From Annona cherimola (Eukaryota; Streptophyta; Magnoliopsida; Magnoliales; Annonaceae), in assembly GCA_030490835.1 (NCBI GenBank), contig CM059971.1:98856595-98920594 (forward strand): DNA of 64,000 nucleotides, written 5' to 3'. Of this stretch, positions 22,704-34,859 are shown in pieces. The position numbers and the translations under genes are program-made. A model generated the notes under the pieces. The model did not search any database. It was not told the DNA's origin and was given only the letters and a program-made list of their open reading frames with translations. Within the stretch, counting starts at the first letter, position 1. The number at the start of each line of letters is the position of its first letter.

Positions 22704-24140
22704 CTGAGAAAAGAAGCTAAATTGAGGAACAAGTTTAGAAAAAGAGGAGGAAGATTGATTTCCTCATCAAGAAAAAATCTTTAAAAAGTTCTTATTCTTC
22801 CTTATGTTTGTATTTTGATTTAATATTCATGGCTATGCCTATTGATATTTTTTTATTTTAATTTTTACCTTCAAATTATGAATTAAAAATTCTTTTCTAG
22901 GGTTATGTTGGAGTTTCATAGATAGTTGATTTATATCTTTTTCTTTAATTAATCTATATGGTTTGGATTATTTGTTTAATTTACTCTTAATGCTTTTAAT
23001 AGCTTGATCATCTATTAAATTGTCGTAGAAATTTTATGTAATACCCAGAAGGGATAGCGCTTGATTATAATGGGATTGAATGATGATATCGAAAAACTAT
23101 GCTAGGGGTGAGTTTTCACTTTGACTAAAGGGTAAATTGATTTGTTAATAGAATATAGATATATCTACTAGCCCCATATAATCTAATTTAGAGCTTAAAC
23201 TTAATACGACAATTTAATTTAATTCTCATACAAGTATAGAGTGTTGAATTAAAATAGTTAGGTCTATCCATCATCGGAAGGTGTATATAAATATCTAAGT
23301 GTCCTAGATTAATAATTTTGAAGTGTTGAGGGAAACTATGCTCCTAGATTCAATCATTCACTGGGAAAGTTAGCATAATTGTTTAGGAGCGTTAAATTTT
23401 ATTTTACTTGCTATTTGAATTTAAGATTATCTAGATAATAATTAATGTGCTAATCTGGGTAATCAGCGTTAGTTTTTAAATTATTAGTCCTTGAGGAAAT
23501 GATCATTTTTCATCATTATATTACTCAAAGGAGATGTATATTTTGTTTTATAAACATTATTTATTGGGTAGTGACATGTTACCTTATCTTTGGAGTATAC
23601 CTCCATCCAGTATCTACCATCTAAGATGTATGACATAATAAAAAAAGACTTCCCTACGATGCATAGGCTAAGCTTAGCCGTGCTACTTTTCAAAACCTCG
23701 ATGGAGAGGTGTTGTAACGCTGGATTAGATGCATTAAATATTCAATGACTTATAAAATATTGTTATAAAAAGCAATTTAGGAAGACATTTGGTAATCATG
23801 GGAACTATTTCTCTCTCTACACATTTTTTTAAAAATAATTTGAGATATTATTTATTACATGGGGGAGGGTTGTACCCCCAACCTTATGGTATGTAGCCAC
23901 CATGTGTTATTATTAGGTAAGCTCGAGTACACAAATGATTTAATATTTTAATTTTTTTTGAGGAGAATATCTTTAAGTATTCGATAACACTATTTTTTCA
24001 ATTTTATTCATAAATTTCAATAATTTTTCACAAAATTATTCTATTTATTTCAACTTTACCATTAGCATATTATATAATTTCCACACTTTTTAAAATATTC
24101 ACTTTTCCATTTTTACTTCTATGCAATATAACTATATTAC

Positions 24141-25380
24141 TAGCAAATGTCCCCCAAAAGTAGCTCCCCACTAAAGCTCTACTTAACACTTAACAGCAAA
24201 GGAAGCATGAGGCTAAGGGCCTATTTGGCATTCCATCAGAAAATAATTGCATTTCGTGCTTCCTTTGAAAATGATATTTTGGACCTTCACCCAGTAGAAA
24301 AACAAAAAAGTGAAAATTTTGGTCCTCGTTTGAACCACGTAACTAAACGGATATTTCCATTTAATTACAGCAGAAACTTATCTAAAATCATAAAATGGTT
24401 ATCAATTAGTATATCCACGAGAAACCCAAGGCTAAGAGCCGGATTCACCCCATCTCAGCCACATCAGATCGAGTGTATGTTAAGCGGAATCCATCACATG
24501 CAACCCCATCGGTATTGAGGATGTGTCTTGTCCCAGATAAGGCCTAAACGAGTAATAACCCATTTCACGTTGCACACAGGTGCAAACATTTCGTCGACTA
24601 ACAGCCAAGTTGACTGATTAATTAGATGCGAGCACGTGTTGTTCGGTAACCGACGATTTTCAGCTCCGCTAAAAGGGCATGGCGGCGTGCTGTGCGGACG
24701 TCCCTTGGCAGCCTCACAGAGGCGAGAACGCGCAACCAGAACGGCTCCTGCCTCTCCTCGCCCTCGTGCCCGTCAGCCACACATATACGCGTAGCATAAA
24801 ATTAGTTTTTATTTATATCAAATTTTATGTTTTTTGATTTTTAATATATATATATATATATTTTATCAGTGTTACAATATCAGCCCATCTCATCTTATAT
24901 TACAAATAAAGTCTGAAAATCATTAATATTTTCTTACATGCAGATTACACCAACAATTTTTTTTTCTTCTTACAATTAGCTTACAACAACGCCGAGCTAT
25001 GAAAGATACCAACAAGGCTATTCCTGCCCACTCACATATATCTAATTATCTATTTTTTATTTTAAAAATAAAAAATAAAATATAACATGAGGAGAAAAAT
25101 CTATGTACAGCCTACGCATATTCATAAAATAAGTAAAAATTTAAATATATATATATATATGTATGTATGTATTTGCCCCTGTTCTGCGGGCCTTATGAGA
25201 TTGGTACCCACTTCTCAGTTTACGAAAGGCGAACAAATAAATTACTACGGAGTACGGACTGACTCGAAGGCAGGCTATATCCGTAAATAAAACCAACCAT
25301 CGGGGCACCTTGGTTCAGAATGTTCCAACGACCTTTCGCTGCTCGAAGGGCTTTTAATAGACAGAAAAAGACCAGTGGAC
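24141..25380. other. intergenic region and likely nitrite reductase promoter
   Basis: There is no gene I can support. The frame at 24147-24518 has no known domain. (TA)n runs lie near 24846 and 25148. The last 300 bases before 25539 are less AT-rich and should hold the promoter and 5' leader of the nitrite reductase gene; I could not fix a TATA box. Confidence 0.4.
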
Positions 25381-25538
25381 CATTTGCCTTCGCGACTCCG
25401 GACTGCGGCCTCCGGCAGCCACAAGCCCCGGTTCATTCTATTTTTAAGAAGCTCCTGCAGCGTACGAAGCTCGTTCCTTTCAAGTGCTACTGGCTTCCCA
25501 TTGCGCGCCACAAACATCCGACAACCTTCCAGATCATT

Positions 25539-28500
25539 ATGTCGTCGCTGCATTTCCTACCACCGTCTGTGCGTGCGATCCGCAGCGATCGGCGTCTGAG
25601 ACCGAGAGTCGCTCCAACTCAGACCGCGGCACCGTCTGCTGAGGTGGATGCGTCGCGTCTGGAGCCTAGGGTGGAGGAGAGAGACGGATATTGGGTTTTG
25701 AAGGAAGAGTTTCGGCAGGGAATCAACCCGCAAGAAAAGGCAAGACACTGAACTGGACCTATTGAATTCTCTTGTCTCCCTTAATACCTCCGCATTTGAG
25801 AGCGGTGGAGGGACACCGGACGGCAGGCTACTATACTAAATTGCTAATTCTTTGGTGGACTGGTGTGTTTTGGGGACTGGCCCGCACAGGTGAAGCTGGA
25901 GAAGGAGCCAATGAAGCTGGTGATGGAGCGTGGAATCGAGGAGCTGGCAGCGATTCCGCTGGAAGTGATCGAGAAGTCGAAGCTCACCAAGGACGACATC
26001 GATGTGCGGCTCAAATGGATCGGGCTTTTCCATAGGAGGAAGCATCAGTGTAAGGACTTCTCATCCTGTGATTTATTTGGATTTGCCCGTGCCAGCAGCC
26101 ATCGTTTCTGAAATGATTGCGGGCCAATCACAGCCTCTACATGAGTTGCGGTTTTTATTTCAACCTTTTCGTTCGCTTGTCTAGACACTCATGATCATCA
26201 TCATCTTAACCGATTTATTTAGCTTAATTTCGTTTCGGGTTACAATCTCTGGCTCACGAGTGAGGCCTGTTTTGGGTGACACATCGATTGGTTCGCTTGT
26301 CTGGACTCAGGACCACCTGGTGTGACTTGTGAGTCTGGGCACCCTTGTTTTCTATTATTGCGATCCAGTTGGACCTCTTCGGCCAGCTATTTTGATCCGT
26401 ATTCGTCCGCTTCAATGGGTTACTCTTCTAGCATAATTTTTTTGAATACGTACTCTTCTAGCATAATGGACTAACAAAAACTAGTAGGAATTTTTTCGAG
26501 CCTATTTTCGCTTTTAATGTAATGAACCAATAAGTGGTTTGTTGGGCCAACTTTGCTTCAATATATCCCATTCTGACAAAAGGTACTGGCCAAAAACTTG
26601 GAAGGGTGATAAAAAATACACAACCGATGAAATTCGTAACCACACATTAAAGTCAGATCAATGTGCTATTTTTTGTTTTATCATGTTACCTACATTAGAT
26701 GACTAAACAACTTACAGAGATATACCAAGTAAAGGGATAAACAAGACAAATGTCTCAACTCAACTGCCGTTGGTTCTCCATTTCGAGAACTAAGAGCTCT
26801 TATAAAGCCGTATACATATATAGATAGTGCATGATTTAGTAGCAGTGACAGGGGCACGTACAAAAAGTCGTGCATTGAAAGTGAAATCAGGTCAAAAATC
26901 ATTTTTTTCCGAGCAGAAACTGTAATTCTGAATAGATTACAAATTATTTCCAGAGGCTGCCTTCTCTCCAGCTAGCAGGGCACAATCTGCCTAAGAATCC
27001 CAATTTGAAAAAGTGCTTGGTGGCTATTAATGATTTGCAAATGCTACTAAATTGGCTATGCCGGAGATCTCAATCAGCTATTGAAGTGATACGATCGAGA
27101 TCATTACTAGTGCCCTACAACAATTCTTAAAATCAACTGGCATTGGATCAACACAGGTGGTTGTGTTTTTAACTATCCGAGCGCCCCCAGTAGGCAATGG
27201 CGTCCCTGCTACTGCTTCCTAATCCAAATGCATCAACGACACAGCTTGATAGGGGCATGGAATACCGAGCGCTGTACTAATAAGTGCTTAAAATGATGAC
27301 GCCATTTCAAGGTTGTTGATATACGTTCATTGCAGATGGGCGATTCATGATGAGATTGAAGCTGCCTAATGGGGTGACTACCAGCGAGCAGACCCGTTAC
27401 CTAGGGAACGTGGTGTTGAGCTACGGTGAGCATGGCTGTGCCGACGTAACGACCCGGCAAAACTGGCAAATTCGAGGCGTGCAGCTGCCTGATGTGCCAG
27501 AGATCATGGATGGACTAACCAGGGTTGGGCTCACTAACCTGCAGAGTGGCATGGACAATGTACGGAATCCTGTTGGGAATCCACTGGCTGGGATCGACCC
27601 CCATGAGATTGTCGACACTCGGCCCTACAACAACCTTTTGTCCCAATACATCACAGCCAATGGCTGCGGCAATCCTGCCGTTTCCAATCTGTAAGTCGAA
27701 ACCTCTCATCAGTACTTTACTCTTCATCTATGCAGAGTTAGCTAGTTTCTTCATGTATATGCTGAATTTGTTGTTCTGTTTGCTACGTTTACATTTGTTA
27801 CCAGGCCCAGGAAGTGGAATGTGTGTGTGGTTGGCTCTCATGATCTGTTTGAGCACCCCCACATCAATGATCTCGCTTACATGCCGGCCATGAAGAATGG
27901 GCGGTTTGGATTTAATTTATTGGTGGGCGGGTTCTTCAGCACGAAGCGGTGTGCAGAGGCAGTACCCCTTGATGCATGGGTCTCTGGAGATGATGTGGTC
28001 CCTGTATGCAAAGCAGTGCTTGAAGCATTCCGGGATCTTGGGGCAAGAGGAAACCGGCAGAAGTGCCGAATGATGTGGCTAATAGATGAACTCGTAAGTG
28101 CCCCTTATCAGTTATTGCAGGTTTTCATGATAATTTGGTAGTAGAAATGAATGATATACTCCGTGTTCTTTGTGTGTGCTTGCAACGTGATGTCAATCCT
28201 AACAGGGCTTATTCTTCTCCCTCTTATTCATGAAAATGCAGGGAATAGAAAGATTCAGATCAGAGGTGGCGAAAAGAATGCCAAGGCAAGAGCTAGAGAG
28301 ATCATCAAGCGAAGATCTGATACAAAAGGATTGGGAGAGGAGGGACTGCTTGGGCATCCATCCTCAAAAACAAGAGGGCCTAAGCTTTGTGGGACTCCAC
28401 GTGCCGGTTGGCCGCGTCCAAGGCGAAGAGATGATTGAACTGGCACGCCTGGCAGATGAGTATGGCACCGGCGAACTCCGGCTGACGGTAGAACAGAACA

Positions 28501-29006
28501 TCATAATTCCCAATGTAAAGAACACCCAAGTGGAGGCCCTGCTGCAAGAGCCGCTACTGGAGCGGTTCTCTCCTGAGCCTTCTATCTTGATGAAAGGTTT
28601 GGTGGCTTGCACCGGCAACCAATTTTGTGGACAAGCCATCATCGAGACGAAGGCAAGGGCATTGAAGGTTACAGAAGAAGTGCAGAAGCGGGTGGCTGTC
28701 GAATGGCCGGTGAGAATGCATTGGACAGGCTGCCCGAACAGCTGTGGTCAGGTGCAAGTGGCGGATATCGGCTTCATGGGGTGCATGACGAGGGACAAAG
28801 ATGGGAAGACGTGTGAGGGGGTGGACATATACTTGGGTGGAAGAATTGGGAGCGATTCCCATTTGGGAGATTTGTACAAGAAAGCGGTCCCATGTAAAGA
28901 TGTGGTGCCGGTGGTGGTGGACATTTTGGTGGAGCGATTTGGAGCAGTGCCGAGGGAGATGGAAGAAGAAGAAGAAGAAGAAGAAGTAGAAGATGGAAGG
29001 AATTAA
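25539..29006 (+). CDS. NIR1: ferredoxin-nitrite reductase, chloroplastic
   Basis: Exons are 25539-25739, 25890-26049, 27336-27690, 27805-28093 and 28242-29006. They join to 1770 nt (589 codons plus TAA), the family's usual length. The enzyme reduces nitrite to ammonium with six electrons from ferredoxin in plastids. The N-terminus (about 30 residues, Ser/Arg/Pro-rich) fits a transit peptide. Family blocks follow in order: LEPRVEERDGYWVLKEEF, DDIDVRLKWIGLFHRRKHQ, FMMRLKLPNGVTTSEQTRYL, DVTTRQNWQIRGVQLPDVPE, WNVCVVGSHDLFEHPHINDL. The siroheme and 4Fe-4S cluster cysteines are at about 458, 464, 499 and 503 (ACTGNQFCGQA, TGCPNSCGQVQ), with spacing 6-35-4 as in spinach NiR. Intron 1 begins GC (AAAAG|GCAAGA) and ends CACAG; the other introns are GT-AG. 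All phases match. The C-terminus carries a run of eight Glu from a GAA repeat. Confidence 0.97.
25740..25741 (+). other. non-canonical GC splice donor of nitrite reductase intron 1
   Basis: The exon must end in CAAGAAAAG, because the protein has to run GINPQEK then VKLEKEPMKL as in the family, and the next bases are GCAAGA. No GT donor that keeps the frame lies near. The intron ends GCACAG at 25889. Confidence 0.9.
28965..28986 (+). repeat. (GAA)n inside the last nitrite reductase exon
   Basis: A GAA run encodes a Glu tract just before the C-terminus ([15 protein letters not shown]). Confidence 0.95.
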
Positions 29007-29379
29007 GATGTTGAAGTTTTTTTTTTTTGGATGTTGAAAGGCCTTCTCTGGTGTTGTGATGGACACCGGTAAAAATGACGACGGGATCTTTGTTTGGGGA
29101 GGATCCCTTTTTATTTTTTTTCTTTTGGGCGAAGCAAGTGATGGTAATTGTTTGATTGCTGCCGAATGAGTGGGCTGATTAGAAAACAGACTACTTATAT
29201 TATATTCAACCACATACATAATCTTCACGCAACGGAGAAATTTTTTTTTAATAACACCCCACAGTAGGAAACTGCAAATACCTCTGGTAAAAGAAATAAG
29301 AAAACTCTCATGCCACTAAAATGGGAGAAGAAAGAGTCGAATTCATTATCAACTAACAATAAATCAGCATGAGTTATCA

Positions 29380-29445
29380 CCGGGCATACCCTTAGTGGCT
29401 AAAGTGATGATATATATATATATATATATATTTTTTTTTTAAATA
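29380..29445 (+). repeat. (TA)n with a possible SINE head fragment
   Basis: GGGCATACCCTTAGTGGCTA resembles a tRNA-type A box, but it runs straight into a TA repeat and T run with no B box. Only the microsatellite is certain. Confidence 0.4.
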
Positions 29446-29649
29446 AAGTGATGGTAGTTGAATCTGCATAAAATTCATAGTATTCTTGAGTTCCCAGAAT
29501 GTCAAGTGTCGCACTAAGTAGAGCAAATCTGTTAATTAATTTCTCCTATCTAGGGTGGAAGCAGACTTGGGTTCACTTTGAACCTACTGACAAACCCAAC
29601 TTGGTTCTAGCATGTATATCAAAATCTTTGTCTGTTAAGGTTAATCTAA

Positions 29650-29658
29650 TTTGTTAAT
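29650..29658. repeat. target site duplication, left copy (TTTGTTAAT)
   Basis: Identical to 30058-30066. Confidence 0.8.
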
Positions 29659-30057
29659 GAGGCATGATTATATCTAATATATTGTACATATGCTTAAGTT
29701 ACAATATTTATTTTTTAATTTTAATTTTATTTATTTAAAATTTTTTCTTCATAAACATATTCATATATTTAACCCATAATAAGTTTTACCATTCTATAAT
29801 ATTTTTACATTTTTATTTTTATTTTTTAAAAATAAGTTTTTAAGAGGTGAAAAATGACTTATATGCCCCTAAAATTAATGATTTTTGAAAATTAAAAATA
29901 AATATGTAAAAAATTGTAAAATATCAAATTTTGGTATATGGATTAGATACACTTAGAAAAATATTTTTATGAAGAAAAAATAAATACAATTAAAATTCAA
30001 AAAAATGAATATTATAACTTAAGTATATGTACAATATATTGTATATAATCATGCCTT
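29659..30057. mobile_element. hairpin MITE with 9-bp target duplication, GGCATGATTATAT ends
   Basis: The left end GAGGCATGATTATATCTAAT and the right end, on the minus strand AAGGCATGATTATATACAAT, are terminal inverted repeats. The mirror continues through ATATTGTACATATGCTTAAG towards a centre near 29860. TTTGTTAAT flanks both sides (29650-29658 and 30058-30066). The inner arm has TTTAACCCATAATAAGTTTT and TGACTTATATGCCCCTAAAA, similar in plan to other hairpins here. It is non-coding. Confidence 0.88.
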
Positions 30058-30066
30058 TTTGTTAAT
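30058..30066. repeat. target site duplication, right copy (TTTGTTAAT)
   Basis: Partner of 29650-29658. Confidence 0.8.
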
Positions 30067-31680
30067 TGCATTGGCTAATGTTGATAGTAAAGAAATCATG
30101 CCAACCTATTCAACTTATTTTACAACACTAATGTAACTAAAATAAATGTTTTCAATTTTCTAATTTACTTAGGCATGGTAGAGTCAAGATGCGTCGCCTT
30201 GTATCAAATAATCTTTTATTTTTAAAAAAGAATTGCAAAATTGCGCTTTGTTTGGTACGAGTTTTAAAAAAATCCCACTCCTCACTAAGCACTTTTTGAA
30301 ATTAATGACTTTTTAATTTTTAAGTACCAAATTATCCAAAGTTTTCTATTATTGTTTCTACATTATAATCGGTTTTCATATTTTTTCATAAATTGCCTTA
30401 TTTGTTTTCTCTTTATTCTTTGTACTCTTAATAATTATCCCTCTTATATCATATAAATTCTCTCACTTTAAAAAATTTTATGGCATATTTTTCCTCGCTT
30501 ATTTTTTATCTTTTACATTTGGACAAGGGTTAATTCCAAATATGATCCTAAGTCTTGCCTAGGTATTAATTATTACCATACATTTACAAAATATGATAAT
30601 ACTACATGGAATTTTACCAAAATACTCTTGACTATAGTCTAAATTCCTGTCTTCTTATCCACGGTGAAGAATGATTTTCAGGTTATATTTTCATTGTATT
30701 GTATTTGACAAGGGTTCCAATGATATATGCAAATGACTTATTTTTCTGTCTGGTTTTAAGTTTTAACTATGAGTATCCTGTAAGAGCACATAAAGGGGTA
30801 GTTATATTTAAAAATATAGTGTAGTTGTATTTGAAAATATAGTAAAAATATACTCTCATATTTGCCATTTTTATAAATGTGTGGTCATATGTGAAAATAT
30901 GGATACATTTTAAGATCATATTTGGAATTAATCCATATGCAAAATAATTAGTGTTAGTTAATGAATTTTACTTCTATATAATATATTTTCAGCTAATGTT
31001 CAATTTAAATAATTGTCTTTTTTAATCCATAATTTAAGTCAAATTTTAGATATTACCTATAATTGAAATTTTTAAAAAAATAGAACAAAACTAGAATTTG
31101 AAGGTTTTGGAAATAGCTAAGGAAAATTCTTTTGGTGCCCGTAATATTTGTTCCTAATTCTTATCGTACCTACAATTTTTCATAAATTTCTTTTATACTT
31201 TTAAGATTTCATTCTAAATACACAATCGTTATCTACCTTGTTGAAATACAATTTTTCCATTCAATATTTTATAATCAAGAATATTTAATCATAATATGAC
31301 TCAATTGATGGTACTAAATCATTAATATGTGACATTAAATTATTCAACAGTCATATTAAGGTAGAATCATTTTAATTAAGAAAATTTTATAGGGGCAAAA
31401 TATATACACACATTGAAAATGATAAAATTTAGTTTATATATTAAATGTACTTAAAAGACCAAGTGTGTAAAGAAAAAATAAAAAATATATATTGTTAATG
31501 AATTTTCTTAAGTGAGCTAAGTAAAACATTTGTTTAGTCCGAACTAATACAATCACTACTCAAATATAATTAGGAAAATGTGATTATAAAAAAAATAAAA
31601 ATAAAAAAAGGCATCGAATATTCGTTTACATAAAGTAATAATTTAATTGTTTAAATGATTGACACTGGAGAAAACAATTT
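30067..31680. other. AT-rich intergenic region with a MITE half-arm
   Basis: No open frame of note. About 31390-31530 holds one arm only of the shared hairpin core (GATAAAATTTAGTTTATATA, TTAAATGTACTTAAAAGACC). The word AAAAATATAGT recurs around 30810-30850. Confidence 0.5.
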
Positions 31681-31850
31681 TTAGAGAGCTGAATCAACCC
31701 CGACTGTACGGGGGCAGTGAAACTACCTGGCTCGCAATGTGTAAAGCAAGAGCGAGATGGACACCGAACCAGCGGATGCGATTTCTCTTCTCAGCCAAGG
31801 AATAAAGAAACGGATAATTTGAGGTGGAACGGCATCGCTTCACTTCGGCC

Positions 31851-33811
31851 ATGATCGGCGTCGGTGTCGGGACCGTACATACCTCGGCGATGGTCGGCAT
31901 CGGCATCTCGCCGCCATCACTCGCGTTCCATACAAAACCCCTCACTTCCGTCGCCACTTTCTTTCGGATTCCTTCGGCGCCTAGTTTTCCGTCCCTGAAA
32001 ACCAGAGTCAAAAGAAATCGAGTGAGCAGCCGAGCCTCCGAGGAGCTCCATGGTCTAGGAATTGAAGATACAGACGAGTTGGAAGAACAGATCTTGGGAG
32101 AAACGGCCCCACTTGTCGCCTTTATGAAAATGGTCCTTCAACCCGGCAGGTGAGACTCCAGAGGCAAATATGAAATTCCTCTTCTTCGTCTTCTTCTGAC
32201 AACCTATCTCTAGTTAACCTCGGGTATAAGAACCTCAACTTCGGATTCGTGTATGAAAATGTAACCTCATAGCTTGTTTTGACTGAGCTTTGAATTGAAA
32301 TTAAAAATATATATGTCTCATCTGTTGCATCTAAGACAATAACTTATATGCTTGTTTGCATGAATTTAGAATTTTTCCCTTCACCACTTCGAGCATCCAA
32401 CTGATTCTTCAAGGGGTTTGTAATCTTAATCTGATCATATCCATCAGCCTGAATTGGAAGTAGCAGGGATGATTTAGCTTTGCTTCCGTAGTATTTTTTG
32501 ACGGACGATGTGATTGGTTCATGCAGCTCTAATTGATAACAAAGAAATGAAAATCGTTATTAAATCTTCAATCAGTATGAAACTACATTATCGGCTAATT
32601 TGAAATTTGTGAATTGATCGGTTTGGATTGGGTCTTTCTCAAACAGGTATCGTTGAGTATTTGTGTGATAAAATTGTACATTTGGAATGCAGATACAGAT
32701 CTGGCGATAGACTAGATCCTGAGCACGAGAAAATAATTCTGGAACGGATTCTTCCATATCATCCAGGGCTCAAAAGAAAGATAGGAAATGGAATAGATTA
32801 CATCACTGTATGCCTTCTTTTCTCTGTGATACATTTTTAAAAAAAATATATTTTTCTGCCAGTTGTGTCCAGATCTTTGCCTGCAGATGCCAAGCTTAAT
32901 ATACTATTCTCTCTTCTTATAGCGATATTAGCAACTTATCATGGTTACTATTCGCTTCGATGCAAGCTCTTCTCTGTCTTAAAATAATATATATTTTTAA
33001 GAGAATTAGTATTATGGGTAATTTGATGCTTTTTGATATGTCCGAACATATACAAGTGCTAGTTTGTCAACGATTGAAGCTTTTTAAGAATATCTTCAAG
33101 TGTTCAAGGATTGCACATTTATCGTCCATGTTTTCAAAAGGCAACTATCTATTATATAGCTGTCATTTGGAGACAGGCCCCACTTGGCAGTGTGGGCTGA
33201 GCAGAATGCAAATCAGGAAGCAGCATTGGACACCAGGCGCGTTGAGGATACCTTATGCTGTTATGCAACGGTTTGTCATTTACAGATCTGCTCCATCTTA
33301 CGCAAATGGTCTGTGTTCTGAATTTTGATAATCTAGTTCACTTGACAATGCTAGTTTGGGCCAATTCTGGGACCTTTTTCAGTCACACAGACAATTCCTA
33401 TTCAATTTCCCTTGCATTTGCATAGGGCATGAATCAGAAGGTTATAACTTACTGAAACTACCTACTGGTACAACCAATCCACTGTGGTGGAAATTGTCTG
33501 ATGTGGTGGGCCTGGTGGCCTATTATTTATACTTTCGTTTGTGAAAAGATTATTTTTGTTTATGAAGAATGAACTAGATGAGAGCAACTATTTGCCATTG
33601 GTGAGTGTGTGACTTAATATCAATTTCCATGAGGCAGATTGGGTATCATCCGGATTTTGGAAGGTCACGCTGCTTGTTCATAGCTCAAAAGGATGGCGAG
33701 ATGGTTGACTTCTCGTATTGGAAATGCATTAAAGGTCTCATCAGGAAGAAATACTCTCAAGATCCTGACAACTTCATTTTCAAATATTTTCGATGGCGTG
33801 AAAGATTGTAA
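31851..33811 (+). CDS. DCL: DCL-like plastid protein (DUF3223 domain)
   Basis: Exons are 31851-32149, 32693-32807 and 33638-33811, together 588 nt (195 codons plus TAA), phases 2 and 0. The C-terminal half is the DCL domain: YRSGDRLDPEHEKIILERIL, KIGNGIDYIT, IGYHPDFGRSRCLFIAQKDG, VDFSYWKCIKGLIRKKYSQD. Tomato DCL (Defective Chloroplasts and Leaves) is a plastid protein needed for plastid rRNA (4.5S) maturation and chloroplast development. The N-terminal 60 residues are rich in Ser, Thr and basic residues, fitting a transit peptide. The start is uncertain: the ATG at 31851 is the first in frame, while 31890 (GCGATGG) has the better context and would shorten the protein by 13 residues. The N-terminus contains an imperfect internal duplication (AMIGVGVG, AMVGIGIS). 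Other DUF3223 paralogues exist in plants, so DCL itself versus a DCL homologue is open. Confidence 0.9.
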
Positions 33812-34538
33812 ATGAGTGAAGAGATGCTACTATGCTAGGGAACCCCAACAAACACTTGAAATCTTTACCTTTCCTACCTGCTTATTTTGTTTCTTCATCT
33901 GTTTTTTAGGAGTTTAAAAGGAGAAACACATTGGTGCGTTTTGAATTCCTGGGTAAAAATATGAGAAATGCAGGGATACCTCTCCAGTCTGATATTCTAG
34001 CTGCTGTTTCAATTCCATGACATGATGGGACTGAGGCTATCCGCGACCATCTTACTCTGCAACTAACTTTGGTTGCATGCAGGAGTTCGTGGTGCTTCTG
34101 CACATGCTCATGTAATTTATCTCATCTCTGTATTGTATGTTAGTGACTACCAGGTTAACCCCATCTGATCCTATAGGGATTATTCAAGCTGTTTGAATTA
34201 TGGCAATGAACTGGCAAGATCAAGATTTTTTTTTCTCGTTCTCGTTCTCGTTCTTTTTTCTTTTTTTTTTTAAACAAGCACGTGAAGTAGAAATATTGGA
34301 ATGGAAATGAGAAATTGAGAAGCTCTCAATCTGGCTAATCCATTGAATTGTGATGGTTGATTTCCTAAGTGGTATTGTGTTATTGTAGTGCGTTTGTGCT
34401 GCAGGAAATTCATTTTTATTGAATCAATACTCATTTCTTTCATCAAATTGGGCTGATTTTTCCACAAGGCCCAGTCCTGAGGAAGCAAGGCTTCCCTGCT
34501 TCTGGCCCATCAGGATGTGAACCATTTTGCTTGCAACT
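33812..34538. other. 3' flank of the DCL-like gene
   Basis: Probable 3' UTR followed by AT-rich sequence with no gene. A CTCGTT repeat and T run lie at 34232-34273. Confidence 0.5.
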
Positions 34539-34555
34539 AATACACCGTGTTTATC
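34539..34555. repeat. SINE target duplication, left copy
   Basis: AATACACCGTGTTTATC, identical to 34843-34859. Confidence 0.92.
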
Positions 34556-34842
34556 ACCAACTGCTGGCAGCGCAGTTGGTTAGAGCCGTGGGCGAGCATA
34601 TTTGCTGCCCAGGTTCGAATGTTCAAGCTGCCAAGTGGGAGTTTGATCTCCCTTTATGTGCTGGAGTGGGAGCTGTTGTCTCCCTTTGGGGCGGAGTGGG
34701 GAGCAGTTGTCTCCCTGATTCTTTAGTGGAGCTGTGTCTCCAGATTTCTTTGGCGGAGTTGTGTATCTCCGTATTTGTAAAAATGTCTCAGAAGTACAAT
34801 GTAATATGTGTTGAGATGTATGTAAATATAACCATAAAAAAA
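34556..34842 (+). mobile_element. tRNA-derived SINE with perfect 17-bp target duplication
   Basis: The head has the A box GGCAGCGCAGTTGGTTAGAG and the B box AGGTTCGAATGTTC, spaced as in a tRNA gene, so transcription by RNA polymerase III is expected. The body has imperfect repeats of a GGAG.TG...TCTCC unit (for example GGGAGCTGTTGTCTCCCTTT, then GGGAGCAGTTGTCTCCC). The tail ends TATGTAAATATAACCAT and an A run. AATACACCGTGTTTATC occurs on both sides (34539-34555 and 34843-34859). The total is 287 bp. The intact duplication points to fairly recent insertion. It is not a functional tRNA, because the acceptor and anticodon arms do not pair. Confidence 0.92.
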
Positions 34843-34859
34843 AATACACCGTGTTTATC
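34843..34859. repeat. SINE target duplication, right copy
   Basis: AATACACCGTGTTTATC; the first As merge with the SINE's A tail. Confidence 0.92.

Larger units (their letters stand above)
22080..24140. other. AT-rich sequence, possible old LTR retrotransposon remnant
   Basis: No intact frame. About 22300-23460 has the loose style of a decayed LTR (TCATGGCTATGCCTATTGAT, CTAGGGTTATG, CTAGGGGTGAGTTTTCACTT) but I could not define ends or a primer site. It contains the 54-bp palindrome and the 28-bp direct repeat listed separately. Confidence 0.35.

Noticed and set aside
28554..29228. 224-codon open frame on the minus strand
   Set aside because: It is antisense to the last exon of the nitrite reductase gene, whose + strand reading is fully supported.
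31824..31850. Upstream GTG start for the DCL-like protein
   Set aside because: Plant nuclear genes use ATG; the first in-frame ATG is at 31851.
34566..34640. Candidate functional tRNA gene
   Set aside because: A and B boxes are present, but acceptor and anticodon stems do not pair and the sequence runs into a 287-bp body with A tail and target duplication, so it is a SINE.
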